DNA of 64,000 bases from Fragum whitleyi (Eukaryota; Mollusca; Bivalvia; Cardiida; Cardiidae). The position numbers and the translations under genes were made by a program. Position 1 is the stretch's first letter; every line of letters begins with the position of its first letter. Positions 11,606-24,675 of the stretch are shown here, in pieces. The stretch covers positions 34,304,215-34,368,214 of the forward strand of contig OX411559.1 of assembly GCA_948146395.1 (NCBI GenBank). The letters run 5' to 3'. Below the pieces are notes generated by a model. The model saw nothing but the letters and a program-made list of their open reading frames with translations, made no database searches and was not told where the DNA came from.

Positions 11606-13881
11606 TCCTTAAAAGCTAATCTGAGGTATTTTCTTAACAAATGGTTGTAAAGCTTATTTGAAACTACTTAAATCTATTTCTTTAATGCAATCATTCAACA
11701 ATATCTTACAAGGATTCGACACAAATGGGGTAGGTTTTTACTCGAATTGTCCCAATTTTGAACTCACTTGAGTTTCATGTCAAAGAATTCTGACAGTTTC
11801 AAGACATTTGATTAAAAATGGGGCCAAAAAAACACACCATATGTTTCTAAAATTTGTCACCGGTGACCTAGTTTTTACCTTCTTGACCAAACTTTAAGCT
11901 CTTACAAAGTTCTGGACAATTTTTCAAGACATTTGAGCAAAAGATGTGACATCTAGGAAGGACACAAGAATTTTCTTGAGATGAAGAGAATATTTAATGA
12001 TTTCATCGAGGTCAACAAATTCTCTCTTCATCTGTAAATTGTGACATACGTTTTGACCGGACTTGACGCATTTTCCTTCGTCTGAGATATTCATACTGAG
12101 CAAAATTAACGATATTGGGTTTTCTACCTTTCATTTCGATCAAACCTCGCTCCACACACTCGTTCAATTTCATTCTGTTCAATCCAAAATCAATCATCAT
12201 GTCAATTTCACGATGTTTTTAACTATATGACCCGTTTTCAAATACGTCAGAGATATGAGATATCCAAACACTCGCAATTGTTTCAAAACATTTGAGCCAA
12301 AGATGTGACTTAAGGTGGAAGAGTACCGTAGAGTTTTTGAGTTAAGTGAAAGGATTTTGGTACGTTTGTTATGCCAGGTTCCCAATACCGATCCGATCCA
12401 CTCGATCAACTCGATCGCTTTAGTTCCCCGACCAAATTTCGCCAACGGACAATCGAGCAGGTTCTTCTCGATCGCTCGTTGATCAAACCCGACCTCAACA
12501 CGAGCATTCACGACTCATTCTAGATCGAAGCCTGACCGTCCAAATGATCCGATCTTCACCCGATCATCCCGACCTCTAGTTGAGCCCTACACGATCGATA
12601 TCTCGATCAAATCGATCTTTTCTCGATCTTCACTTTACCAAACAGAGTTCATCGTGTTCTAGTCGTAGAAGGTCGGGAATCACCGTGTACTAATATTAGA
12701 TAGATTTAGTGCCCGTTCGCAGCGACATAAATGGAGCCTGTACGTGACATTTCCAATAATCTTATTTATCTACTAAACGCAAAGTAAAGACTCTGGTCAG
12801 ACTGTGCGGATACACAGGCTAGCCAGAGTCTCTGGTTTCGGCGTATTTAAATTGTTGGAAAGCTCACTCCCAGGCTCCATTTATTGCTATTCTAGTGTTC
12901 GTTTCTAATGTCACAGTTATACGGCTTAGTATCTTGTAGACCGATACGTGACTCGTCACGCGAAAATGGACCAACTGGGTAGCGCGTAAAGTGTAGATCT
13001 TAGTCAGACTGCGCGGATTGTGCAGACTGACTGGGTTCGAACTTTTCGGGTCACATATGTTTCAACAAAGGTAGCGGACACAAGCTTTTTTAGATAATCT
13101 GAAAGCTTATCTAAGTTAATTTTCAGCACTGGGATATTTAAAACAGTAATTTATGCGTGTCCAATTACTTTCTCATCCAATAGTTAAGAAGTGGCTTGTT
13201 GATACACACTGCCATCTTAAGTCGTTGCACACGGTCAATTTTAGATAATAAAAACAAGCATACTTGGATATTTTTTCTATTATACTTATGGTATTGGGAC
13301 AATTCTTTTGATTCTTACGATCATTCATATTATTGAAGACTACTATTCGGTACCGTTTAAACGAAAAGTTTGTTTTCCCTGAATTGGTTGTTGAATACAT
13401 ATCAAAGGAAATCTGAGATTTCAATACAGGTTAAGCCTATACGAAAAGGCGAGGAGTCGTCAAGCGTTCTTTCTTTCATTGCGGTTTTCCTTATATTTAC
13501 CGCCAGTAAATTGGAAATAAATTAGAATATAATTTAAATAGATAAAACATTTTTAGTTTTTTAATAGGACAAAATCTGAAAAGATAATTGCAAACTCGCG
13601 TTTTCCGGGGTCGAACTCCCTACTGACAGCAAAAAAAGTGTTTTATTAATGGGTGTACGGCCCTTCTGTTTAGCCCTCACAGCTAATCCGCGGATTAATG
13701 CAAGCGTTGATAAAATTGCATTTTAGTGTGAACGACTATCACCAGAGGCTTAATATATTTATAGTCTTAATTTTATAACGAAAATATCGTTTTTCAAGAA
13801 TAACAATTTCATTTTTCTGTATTTTTCTCTTCTGTATGACGATACCAATCGAGTATTATTAATTTGATTCAATTTTCACTT

Positions 13882-14534
13882 CTGGTTATATTGATAACAA
13901 TGGGATACTATTTAAGTAAGCTTACTAGAAAATATTATTTCAACTACTATTTGATAACAGCTTATTAAATATTCATAACCAGATGGCCGAAAAAATACAT
14001 GTAATTTTCAAATAAAAACCAACCTTTTCTGAGACTTTAGTGCCTTTAAGCCACTCAAGTGCGTTCATCTATACGTGAATGTACTAGTTTTTGAGTGAGT
14101 GCCCGGTGGGCACTCCTCACTTTCTTTCTCTCTCTCTCTATCCCTCTACAATATCATATCGATTTCCCTGTCACACTAGAAGGGAACAACTAAAACTTTA
14201 AAACAATGCATTTAACTTAACCCCTTTTAGAGTGACATGGAAAATTGTAAGTGTTTGAGAGAGCGAGAGAGAGAGAGAGCGAGAGAGCGAGAGCGAGAGA
14301 GAGAGAGAGCGAGCGAGAGAGAGAGAAAGCGTGAGAGAGAGTGAGAGCGAGATAGAGAGAGTAAGAGAGAGTGAGAGATAGGATGAGAGATAGAGTGATA
14401 GAGTGAGAGAAAGCGTGAGAGAGAGTGAGTGAGAGAATGAGTGAATGAGAGAGATTGTGCGCGAGAGAGTGAAAAGAGAGAGAGTGAGAGCGTGATAGAG
14501 AGTGAGTGAGAAAGTGAGTGAAAGCGAGTGAGAG

Positions 14535-14593
<59 letters not shown>

Positions 14594-15723
14594 CCGAGGA
14601 ACCGAGAGTGCGAGGAACCGAGAGAGCGATTGAGCACGAGCATGAACATGGTGCGTCGTGACATCATGACATAATGGTAATTGCTTGTTTAAGTGTTATA
14701 TCAGTCGTTTTGTTTTCACTCGATGATTCTTAAGAAAAAAATGTTGTGGTTATATTATATTATTACTTTATTCTAACACAAATGCCTTTAGCATGTCAAA
14801 TTATATAAATCTACCCGTAAATGTAACAAAGAACATTTATCAGAAGAGCACATGATGTTTAAGTGTACAAATCTATGATTCAGACAAGAAAGTTTTAGAC
14901 TGTTAAAAGATAAGATTCATTGAAAACAGAAGAAAACAGCATTAGAGGCAAACAACTTTTCAATTTCTAAGTGCAGGTTTGATTGGTCCATAGGGTCATG
15001 ATATGAAACCCGCAAAGCTATAACATAGAGCAATGTTTTCAAGCATAACTTCTTTTCTTCAAATAGAAAGTGAAGTGAGTAATGCAAACGGGGCCCGTTC
15101 GGCTCTTGAGAGCAGCCTCGTTCCCAGGAGAAATACTCTAGAATTACGCTAGCTTGAATACACCATCGTAAGTTATCTGAACCATACAGGGATTTTAAAG
15201 ATTTAGGCTTCCTATTGAATCAAACATGTTTTTGTAACGCCGGGATATCAGTTATTCATCTATAGGTTTAGAACATTTAAACAAACAGCTCGTATCGGTA
15301 ATTACAGAAAAGAACATGCGAATTTCCGAGAATAATTTGTTGTTCGACAATATCTTTGGAATAAGTCTCCGCCAATGCCGAAAGAACTAATCAAAATCCT
15401 CTCCGTTTATACACACGCATCTATTCGAGACCACATCGACAACCGCTGCTAAGTTTCGAGTAAGTTTAGTTTCGCCATACCCGTGTAGGTTCCTATGTTT
15501 TGAGCTCGGATACGGGCGGACATATCGCCGTTATATAACCACTGCTATCATTGATGTTTTTACATCATTAAAGTTTGGAAAATGACTGTTCATTGAAACT
15601 ACAAAAAATAGCCTTTTAACCTTTTATCTGTATGCATACGGAGAAATTCTCGAGAGGAAAAGTCCATTAGGGAATGGGGACAAAAAGCCCTATTTGCCCA
15701 TTTGTCCGTCAATAAATCTCATT
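13882..15723 (+). repeat. Partial third unit (C): segment Y, GA array, then unique flank Z
   Basis: It begins with the same Y sequence as units A and B. After the GA-rich array (14254-14630) it continues into a different sequence, Z (14631-15723), instead of W. Copy D at 38300-40690 has the same Y-array-Z order. Z resumes at 20574-20608 ('aaacttgtcagg...') after the inserted inverted-repeat element. No coding sequence was recognised in Z. Confidence 0.9.
14254..14630. repeat. GA-rich degenerate microsatellite (unit C)
   Basis: GAGA interspersed with GAGC, GTGA and GATA words, with a purer GA core around 14538-14585. It occupies the position of the GA/GATA arrays of units A and B but has lost the GATA tract. 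The minus-strand frame encodes only S/L/H repeats. Confidence 0.95.
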
Positions 15724-16077
15724 TCATCCATCACATAAATTCCCTCTCGGGCCTCACAGATTAGACCAGTATCATCCAGGGGCTAGTTTATCATTGACAA
15801 GGTACTCGTGAAAGGGGCTAGACGTACCACTATAGGGGTTCTGTTAATTGTGATATTATTATGTGTAACTGATTTGTTTCCTCGGAGTATAATGTTGTGT
15901 TTTATTCATGGAATCACTAACATTAGCAGATAATAAAACAACAGTAAGCAGTGGTAGTGTTTAGTGTAACATGGATTTATTTGAATTAGAAGTGAGACAT
16001 GGCGATTAAGGTAGGATCTATTTTGTTATTACATTCAAACAGTGAGGGTATCAATATCACTCACCCTGCATAACATC

Positions 16078-16690
16078 ACCGTTGGAATGATGAAAAGGAT
16101 ACCACTTTAATACCAACAACGGTGTAGGGTCATTTCAAGGATATCACTTTGACCCATTTGTAATACTGATCTTTTGTTATGTTACCGTTGGAATAATGAG
16201 GAGGATAACACTTCTCACCAACGATGATGTAGGGTCATTGGAAGGATATCACTTCCGACCCACATACAGTAATGATCTTTCGTTACGTAACCACTAGAAT
16301 GATGGGAAGGATAACACTTCTCACCAACGATGACGTCGGGTCATGGAAAGGATACCACTTTCAACCTACGTATAATAATGATCTATCTTTACGTAACCGT
16401 TAGAATGGTGGAAAGGATAACACTTCTCACCAACGATGCCGTCGGGTAATGGAAAGGATACCACTTTCGACCCAGTGTTAGAATGATGAGAAGGATAGCA
16501 CTTCTCTACAACGATGGCATAGGGTCATTGAAAGGATACGGCCACTTTTGACCCATGTATAAAATAATGATCTATTGTTACAAAATCATTAGAATGATTT
16601 TTCAGTCATCAACAATGACGTAGGGTTATGGAAGGGATATTACTTTTGACCCAAATATGTAGATGATCGTTTGTTATATAAACCTGTGTA
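16078..16690 (+). repeat. Minisatellite, ~106-bp degenerate unit, about six copies
   Basis: Units begin with GTTGGAATGATG-like sequence and contain GAAAGGATA(A/C)CACTT, ACCAACGATG and TAGGGTCAT motifs. Starts near 16080, 16186, 16290 and 16398 give a period of about 106 bp; later units are shortened. It lies inside the 15721-20573 element. Confidence 0.85.
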
Positions 16691-19600
16691 AATGATGAGA
16701 ATTAATGAAATATGATCGATAATCTAATACTCGTTGATTTGCTTAAAAATAGTGAAGACATAGGGTCCAAGAGAAATATAGCAAGTTCGATCCATAGATT
16801 AAAATATGATTGCTGGTCTAATACAATGCTTAAAAGCATGGGTGATTATACACTTCATTAAGTGATAGATTGATTGATGTACATTAAGTTATATGGTTAC
16901 CCAGAACATCACCCTTATGTTTGTTGTTATTCTGTCTTGCCGACTTTAAATAAATCTTATCTTATCTTATCTTACCCACATGATCTCACAGCTTGTTTTT
17001 TCCTATGGGTATATTGTCCCAATCTCTTTAAAATATAGGAACTATTGAATGTTCTGAAAGCTTTAACACTGAGTTGTTGGATTAATTAAAGATTGCATAA
17101 AGGCAGGCCACCTAAAACAAAACTAAACAGCAGCAGCAACAACAACAACAACAACAACAACAACAAACCAACAAAACTATTAAGTAATAACGTTTTGTTT
17201 GTTTATCCATATTATGTATATATATGTAAGATGAAAAATTTGTATCAAGAGTCTCTTCTTAAAACATGTCTATCACACAACGACTTTCCTATATCCAAGA
17301 TGCTGAGGAAAACAATGCACACTTACATTAATATGATTATATGCCAAAGTTAAGATTCTTCTTCTTCATCGAATACATTATTCTAATACATATATTCACC
17401 GTTGCATGAAATATTAACATGCCTTACTCCAAGTGCAGTCCGGTGGTCATCACGATGTGAAAGACATGGGCATGTTTTTTGGAAAGGTGGAAAGGACACA
17501 CCAATATAAAGGGAAAGGCACACCAAACAACTAAAAACAGTTATCATTTTTTTTAGGAGGAAAATATTCAAAACCGGATATAACTTTTGGCTAATTACAA
17601 GTGTGAAATATGTATAAATAAATAAACAAAACAGTCTACAGACACTTTTCACAAGGCCATCAGTAAGTTTGCAATCTGCAAGGGAGGAGCAGACGACATG
17701 TTGATAGGTTCAGCACATCGTTTATCCAGGCTTGACAATACACAGACGTGTCAAGCATGGCCTTGACCAGATAATTCTGTGTTACAATTCCCAGGTGGAA
17801 TTGGGGTTGTTTAAGGATATGACCGGGGCACAGAGATATCTTTGACCCCTGCAGACAGAAGGCCATTATTATGATTGCTAATGAACTGGGGGTTTCTCAG
17901 AGGCCCTGTCCAAGGGAAAGTACTTCACTTAAACTTTATATATATAAACATTTAATTCTTCCCTGTAATAATCATTGTCAAGACAGAATAGTGACAAAAG
18001 GAACAATAAAAATGATAATTATTTCTGCATAGGCTACGGACAGCTATGATTTGCAATTAAAATCTTTGGCTGTGGAGATGATGATATTTTAATGATGATA
18101 TTGAAAAGATGATGATTATGCTAAACGTAACTTACAAATTATAGCCTATACTCATGACCATTTATGTATGCGAAATAGATGAGGGAACTTTCACATTCCA
18201 CTTAAACAGGAGAAATTTTCACAGGCCCACAGAGTTCATATCTAACTTCAAGAGCTCAAGTATACTCTATTGCAGTGGAGGAAATGGCTAAACTGCTTTA
18301 CATTCTCTATAGCCATAAATTCCTGTTCTCATGGGATGGCACTATCAAAGACGGAGCACGCAATGACAGGTTTGACAGGTTTCCATGAAGGCATTTCACA
18401 GATAGCCTGCAATATCATTAATGTAAATAGTTTAAATTAAGCTTATCAAATCAGGCTAGCCAAGAGAGTTAACCCTTATTGAACCAAGGAATCTTGACTC
18501 ATGTGAATAAAAGTGTACTAAGAAATGCTGTTTGCGTTCCATAAAGCTCGTCTATAACCGGTTACAAATACGATTTTTTTTTCTCATTTTGTTGCAACAA
18601 AACGAGAGCTAATGCGGTCTAAGATACTAGTACTTTATACCGGTATGGTTCACAGACTGGCCTCCTTTATGATTAATAATTTCTCAGAATTAGCGATGGT
18701 AAGGGAATATATTGCTACTCCGTTCGAATTGAGTTACATGGACAGTTCTGATCACGCTAACATCAAAGTGTTTCTTGAGCTGAAGCCAAAGAAGCCGTTG
18801 CCCTATATTGATCACGTTCTAGAAAGAACATCGAGGTCCAGCATGGCCTGGTTACCTCCTAGATTAATTTTGAATGCCAGCAAACCCCATGTTATTACTT
18901 GTTCATGCAACAAGACGGCAACTAGGGAGTTTTTTGTTTCCAAAGCAAGTGACAAGCTGATCGACTCTCGAGAGTGAGAATGAGGGAAAAGTATATCTGC
19001 ACTCATATATATGATTTTCTTATTTATTTTTTCACGGTACTTCACTGCACAGGCGTGTAATTTTACAGCATAATCTTGAGTATTCAAGGCATATGTACAT
19101 ATTGGTTAAAATTTGAAACATGTTTCTCTGGGATGCATTGATTTTCACCCAAAGATGCGATTAAGATATTACATACATGTGACATACAGTCAGTTGAAAA
19201 TGGCTGTAAACTAACAGGCAAGCGATAAAAACATATAACTCATAGCAAACGTCATCCTTCAGTTAATGCGGGTTTTATCAGTGAATTTTGTAAAATTCTA
19301 TCCCCTCAACTAATATACAGCTTCGTTTGTACCAATTTACTATTGAGAGATAAGCGGAAAATTTGGAACGGTTCCTCGTTCATGCAGGCATATTCTTTAT
19401 GATACTAGATGGGGATACAAATCCCGCTTTCTAACAATTAAAATTTCTAAACTAATGTGCTTGCGACGCATGGGGCATATTGCTGCAATGATCAAATGAG
19501 GAATTTGTTGGTAAAAACCTTCATATATGAATGATGATAGTGTCTAAAGGTTTCAAGATATATTAAGAGCTGCAAATACCATCATTTAGGTACTCAGTAT

Positions 19601-20258
19601 GTGATATGAAAAATGCAGAGAAGTAATGGGTAGTCGTAACCCACGAGGGTAGCGCCAACATGATGGATAGTTGTCACTCCAGGGGGGCAGCACTAGTTGT
19701 CACTCAAGGAGAGGGGGCAGCGCCGAAACCCCGGCTACATATACACTTTTCGGCGTACAAGAGAGAACGTGGTAATGGTGCTAAATTTATCTCTCCTTAT
19801 GATTAGGTCAGTTATTTGTAAATCACGGACCTGCTTATACATTATTTTTAAAGAGACACTCCAACATCAAGTTGGATTTATCACTGGAAATAGTAAACCA
19901 TACACCATGTACTAAATGGCAAAAAAAAAAAAAAAAAAAAAAAACACAAAGACGCTACCTATATGTAAGCGAAGTACACTAGAAGTTCTTGAAAAATTCA
20001 AGCCAATGTTCAAGCATAAATATACAATTAGGATCTCATTGCACAAAGATGCCTTTTTTCTTTAAACGGAAGAATGGTTTTACTTTATAAGGTAACAACT
20101 TAACGAAATGTTGAGTTCTTGGTCACTATTCATTATAAGTATGGTAAGTGGGCGTTCTTCAATCGAATGTTAAAAATAATGTTTACAGGCAGTTTATATT
20201 ACATCACTATGTTTGTTCTCGATTGGTAACGCAATATTTAAAGAAATTACTCTGAACT
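16691..20258. other. Interior of the inverted-repeat element: no gene recognised
   Basis: It contains (TCTTA)n near 16955-16977, (AAC)n at 17129-17168 and a 24-base A run at 19921-19944. The longest frame, 18612-18977 (+, 121 codons), includes YIDHVLERTSRSSMAWLPPR and four cysteines but matches no family I know, and it has an overlapping minus-strand frame. I see no exon with convincing splice signals. Confidence 0.6.
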
Positions 20259-20300
20259 AATCTGTGAGGCCCGAGAGGGAATTTATGTGATGGATGAAAT

Positions 20301-20571
20301 TAAATGATTAAATGAGACTTACCTTGGTAAGGTGAAATTTGGTCATAATTTCATCCGTCACAAAATTCCCTCCGGGCTCACACGCCCACCCACAACCACC
20401 CTAGATTCCAATTTCTTCAAACTATTGCATTTCTTATGTATACGCTAAAATATGATAAACTAGCCCCTGGATGATACTGGTCTAATCTGTGTGAGCCCGG
20501 AGGGAATTTTGTGACGGATGAAATTATGACCAAATTTCACCTTACCAAGGTAAGTCTCATTTAATCATTTA
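20301..20571. repeat. Perfect 83-bp inverted repeat with 105-bp spacer
   Basis: Bases 20301-20383 are the exact reverse complement of 20489-20571. The arms contain the words ACTTACCTTGGTAAGG and TTCATCCGTCACAAAATTCC, the latter a divergent version of the outer repeat at 15723. The spacer holds the 35-bp arm (20452-20486) that pairs with 15760-15794. It may be a 271-bp MITE-like unit at the right end of the larger element, or the product of a template switch. Zero mismatches imply recent origin or conversion. Confidence 0.85.
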
Positions 20572-20676
20572 ATTAAACTTGTCAGGGAACCGCTGCCTGC
20601 CTCATCTGTTTGGCTAATTTGATTTTAATTGCATGCAATGGTCCTTCATATCAACTCAACAAGCCCTGGTAGTATA

Positions 20677-23520
20677 CTTATTATTATTATTCTTTATTTC
20701 CTCCAAATAAATGAAGATTACATTATGGTTACAAGAACAGGCAGAGCAACACTATAAGCAAACTGACAAGAATCGACATATACATAGTTTAACAACATTT
20801 AAATATACAAGAAACTTAGAAATTTCTAAGAGTATATACATGTACTACGGTTCATCACTAAAATCTCGCGAAAAACAGATAGAGTCAAGCCATAGTCGCG
20901 ATATTCTAGGAAAAACCGAGTTCTCAAAAGTTCTGCTAGCACCCAAGCATAAAGCCTTTCACGAAACGAAATAGAGAGGCGTTATAAGGGAGCACACAAG
21001 AGCGTTTAACGGGCAGAAATGCGGACAAGCATCACGAAAATAATAAATATTTAATTATTTATATTACGGAATATATGGTATTTATTTGAAGCAAAATTGA
21101 CACCAAATACTGTGCAAAAACTTGACAACATTGTCAAAGAATACATTATGATTATCTCCTAAAATGGGATATAAGTTCAAATTTATACCGAAAAGTGCTT
21201 TTACATATTCCCTACTACTTAGAGATGCCATGAAGGCGCAAACTGCAGGTTCAAATTGCCAGTATGTATTCCGACAGAATGCATCCCGACATTCCTGTAC
21301 ACTTTCACAGTTTGTCAAGATGTGTTCGGTCAGACTACACTCAATATCATCCGTACCACAACGTGAACAGGATTTATCAAATACAGCTAGATAGGCAATT
21401 AGCTGTGCAACAGAAAAACAAGCGTTTAGATTATGTGGGTTATCACGGGCGTACATCCATAACGGACCATCGGTGAGAGTAGGCTGAATTTGCCTATATA
21501 GTTCAAAATCTGACGAAGTCGTCCTACGCTCCCACTCATTTATAAAATAGAGATTTATTTTCGATAAAATAAGTGTTTTCCAAGTAGTTTTGGAAGGAAA
21601 CGTGCCATGATCCATGTAATTGTGTAGAATGTGCATTAATCCATATCGGTTAAGGATATCTACTAACTCGGAGATGAGTCCCATACATGGACAGCCATTA
21701 GAAAATGCACATAGGCGATACAAAAATAATTGTTTAACAGCACACTCCCTGTCAAGACGACATAATTGGCCTAGAAAGTTCAATTTTCTAAATTCGATAT
21801 CGGCCTGAATTGGTAAAGCGCCTACTAACCCGAGGACAATATCAGTTCTGGACCTCTTACGAAGCCCTTGTATTTGTTTCAAGCAAAGTCGATGCGACCT
21901 CTCAAGGGTTAAGATGTCATTGCTGGACAGAGAAGGTAATAGTTCACAGCCAAAGAGTGCCCGAGGCAAAACGATTGATTTATAAATCTTAAAACTAGTG
22001 AGTGGATTCAGACCATTACGGTGAAGACCATCTTTCACAAGGCCGAAAAAGGAACCTCTTAATTTACGATCAATTTGTTTGACCTTATCTACTTTAGAAG
22101 AATATTTGTCGTAAAAAATACCAAGATGTGTTATATTCTCTTTTTCAGCTATTTTTTGACTTCCAATGAACCACAATCTTGATTTACGTTTGAAGGCTTT
22201 CTTCGATTCATTGAAAATTACAACAAAGCATTTGGAGGGGTTATATTGAAATCTCCAAAGACAAGAATAATTATAACAGATATTTAACATGGACTGAAGC
22301 GCCTTTGTTGACAGAGCTAACAAGGTCATATCGTCTGCAAACGACGGGGCACATAAACTTAAACCATTAATTTGAAATCCATGATTGCTACTGACTAGCT
22401 GTTCAATTAGTGAGTCAATGTAAATTAAATGTAAGAATGGGGACCAGACCCCTCCTTGACGGGTACCTTGTAAAACAGGGAACCAATCCGATTGATAACC
22501 GTCGTAAACGACGCGGCTGTACATATCCGTGTGCATAGAAATGACTATATTTAATAGTCTATCATTTACACCAAGCTCATGTAATTTAAAATACAGGCCA
22601 TCATGCCATACGCGATCAAATGCCTGACGAGCATCTAAGAAACACGCAAATAATTTGCTTTCTTTTAAATTTACAGTACTGTATGCTTTCGTTTAAGACA
22701 AATGACGTCATTGTGCTGTTCATACCGGGTTGAAAACCGCCTTGAAGGGAGTGCAACGGCTTATTCAGTGATGAGAGTAAACGTTTGAGTAAAACGCGTT
22801 CAAATAATTTTAAAACTGCGGAAGACAGAGTTATGGCCCTGTAACTATTCGCTTCGTTCTTTGGCTTACTGCCCCCTTTGTAGAGAGTCAAAATGAGGCC
22901 TTGCTTGAGTGCTACAGGAACATAGTTAAAACAATACATCAAATCAAACAGAAAGCAAATGAGATGTTTTAAAAGTGGGCCACCGTGGATTAAGTGTTCA
23001 TTTGTTACGCCATCTAAGCCGTTCATTTTTCCAAATTTCAATGACATCATTGCATCATTTACTTCATTTTCAAGAATGTGATCATTATTAAAAATAATGG
23101 GCATTTTCTTTAATTCAGATACAACATGAGAAACATGATCAAAGTGAGTTTGAATGTAGGAATCGTCTTGGAGGTCCGAGTATAAGTCCGCAAAATGAAC
23201 ACCCCATCCACGGCAAATTTCATCCGCATTACGACAAACAAAATCTTTGAATCTTATTTCATGCGAAATTTTACTTTGTGCCTTTTTGCTTTTGGAATTA
23301 AAAAGGCGCCAAAATAAAGGAGAGTCTAAGCCAGAAGCATCATCTATATCGGCATTGACTTGTTGCATGTATTTATTGACAGATCTTCTGTGTGACCTAC
23401 GAAAAAAAGCGTTTAGCTTCCTTATATTGCCTGTATTCGGAAAATGTATTCTTGGTCCATGCTCTGTATTACACGAAGTCTTTCCTCGTTTCTAAATATT
23501 TCAACGTTCATGACTTGTAT
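20677..23520 (-). mobile_element. 5'-truncated non-LTR retrotransposon
   Basis: Minus-strand LINE. Its 3' end is marked by a GGAAATAAAG-(AAT)n tail at 20677-20700. A ~380-bp 3' UTR follows the stop at 21082, then the reverse transcriptase remnants to about 23480. Upstream of 23368 the frame continues after an indel in a T run (near 23405) with WTKNTFSEYRQYKEAKRFF, typical of the linker between endonuclease and RT. No endonuclease is present, so the copy is 5'-truncated. Confidence 0.85.
21082..23368 (-). pseudogene. LINE reverse transcriptase, frameshifted
   Basis: The upstream part (22616-23368) carries the RT fingers and palm: NSYRAITLSSAVLKLFERVL and HSLQGGFQPGMNST. The downstream part (21082-22536) carries QGTRQGGVWSP and the catalytic SFADDMTLLA, followed by a thumb-like region and a C-terminal cysteine/histidine cluster CSRCG...TEHILTNC. 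Between them the catalytic motif LDARQAFDRVWHDGLYFKLH lies at about 22560-22640 in the frame of the downstream part; a one-base shift near 22690 separates the halves. Another indel sits near 23405. The protein would reverse-transcribe the element's RNA at nicked DNA, but this copy cannot make it. Clade not certain; the CR1/Jockey/I supergroup is likely. Confidence 0.85.
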
Positions 23521-24302
23521 TTTGTGAAGAATGTCAAATGACACAATTTGCATCTAAATTATTTATCGCATAAAAACAATAACAAAAATAATGTGTATTA
23601 ACACTCTGCCATTTTTTTTTAAGAAAAAGGTTAAGACTGATTAATAATGAAAATACTTGCAGACGATAATGTTTAATTTGTTGAAGTCAGATATGATTTT
23701 GAATATTATTGTTATATAACATATATAATGAACTTTACAAATGACGCATTTTCTCCATTAAGTTTTTAGTAACCAGTTTCTTACTTTTAGATTAAGATAA
23801 GCAGGTATTTTTTGTTTATTCTTTTTTTGGGGGGAGGTGTATTTCAACAAAATTAGTAACTTGCATGCAGAAATTTAGTCAAAATTGGATAAACTAGGAA
23901 AATGAATCCCCGCCTATTTGTATGTCAGAACCCCATTCACAATATAATCATGTTTTCAATATAATAATCGTTATTATTATTATTACTATTATACAAGATC
24001 TAACAGGGTAATATTACGTCTTGAACATTAATAGACAGTAAAAATCTTGTCGCGCAAAGGCAAATGAAAAAATTTGACGGCGCATTTTTGATTTTATATG
24101 TTAAGGGTATAATGCGACTTTTAACAGTTGTAAATCATATCGCGGAAGACGGTGCACCTTACAATTTTGTCTTGGTATTTCATATTTTACATTTTTAGTT
24201 TCATACCTCTATGAAATCAATAAATATTATCGTCATATCTCATAATTTAATATCGTAATGCAAAAATTTGAATATTCATCCAAATGGGACATTTTTATTT
24301 TG
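23521..24302. other. No gene recognised
   Basis: AT-rich sequence with short homopolymers and an (ATT)n patch near 23970. Around 24195-24230 there is a GTTTCATACCTCTATGAAATC motif, split by a few bases, that recurs in variant form near 24585, 42045, 58700 (reverse) and 61150. No exon or RNA gene was seen. Confidence 0.5.
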
Positions 24303-24476
24303 AGACTACCTTGTGCGGAAGCTAAGAAAAAGCTGCGTATTAAAAATTATATTCATTGGTAAATGAATCAAATCAGAATGCACAAAAGTTAACGGAATGA
24401 GCCAAAACCAACTCATTACTCAATGAAAACAATTTTAATCACGCAGCTTTTTGTAAGCTTCCACAGAAAGTAGTCC
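24303..24476. mobile_element. Imperfect terminal inverted-repeat MITE
   Basis: The left arm (24303-24348, AGACTACCTTGTGCGGAAGC...) and the right arm (24431-24476, ...GCTTCCACAGAAAGTAGTCC) pair imperfectly over ~45 bp around a ~80-bp centre. It has no coding capacity. A similar right-arm sequence occurs near 41870. Confidence 0.6.
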
Positions 24477-24599
24477 CATCAACAATCCGTGTATTTCATA
24501 GTTAATCTCTTTATTTATACCAGAAGAGACTAAATTATAAAATACGCTTTGTATATTCATGCAGTGTGATAAGGTTTTTGGTCTCATACCTACATGAAG

Positions 24600-24675
24600 T
24601 CAAATTCTCTCTTCATCTGTTAATTGTGACATACGTTTTGACCGGACTTGACCCATTTTCCTTCGTCTGAGATAT
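24600..24675 (+). repeat. Fragment of the unit A/B repeat (4874-4950)
   Basis: 'aaattctctcttcatctg' followed by 'gacatacgttttgaccgg' matches 4876-4950 and 12016-12090 nearly base for base, so that stretch of units A and B is itself a dispersed repeat. 24676-25311 holds nothing recognisable. Confidence 0.75.

Larger units (their letters stand above)
15721..20573. mobile_element. 4.85 kb inverted-repeat DNA element inserted in copy C
   Basis: The left end (15721-15794) has two inverted matches at the right end. Bases 15721-15762 are the exact reverse complement of 20259-20300 (42 bp), and 15760-15794 that of 20452-20486 (35 bp). Copy D shows the uninterrupted sequence around 40642, 'aaatctcatt' joined directly to 'aaacttgtcagg', so the insertion is proven by an empty site. 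I recognise no transposase; open frames inside are short (up to 121 codons, 18612-18977) and unassigned. It is a large non-autonomous or fold-back DNA element of unknown superfamily. Confidence 0.8.

Noticed and set aside
16078..16690. CRISPR-like array
   Set aside because: Repeats are contiguous and degenerate with a 106-bp period and no unique spacers; it is a minisatellite in a eukaryotic context.
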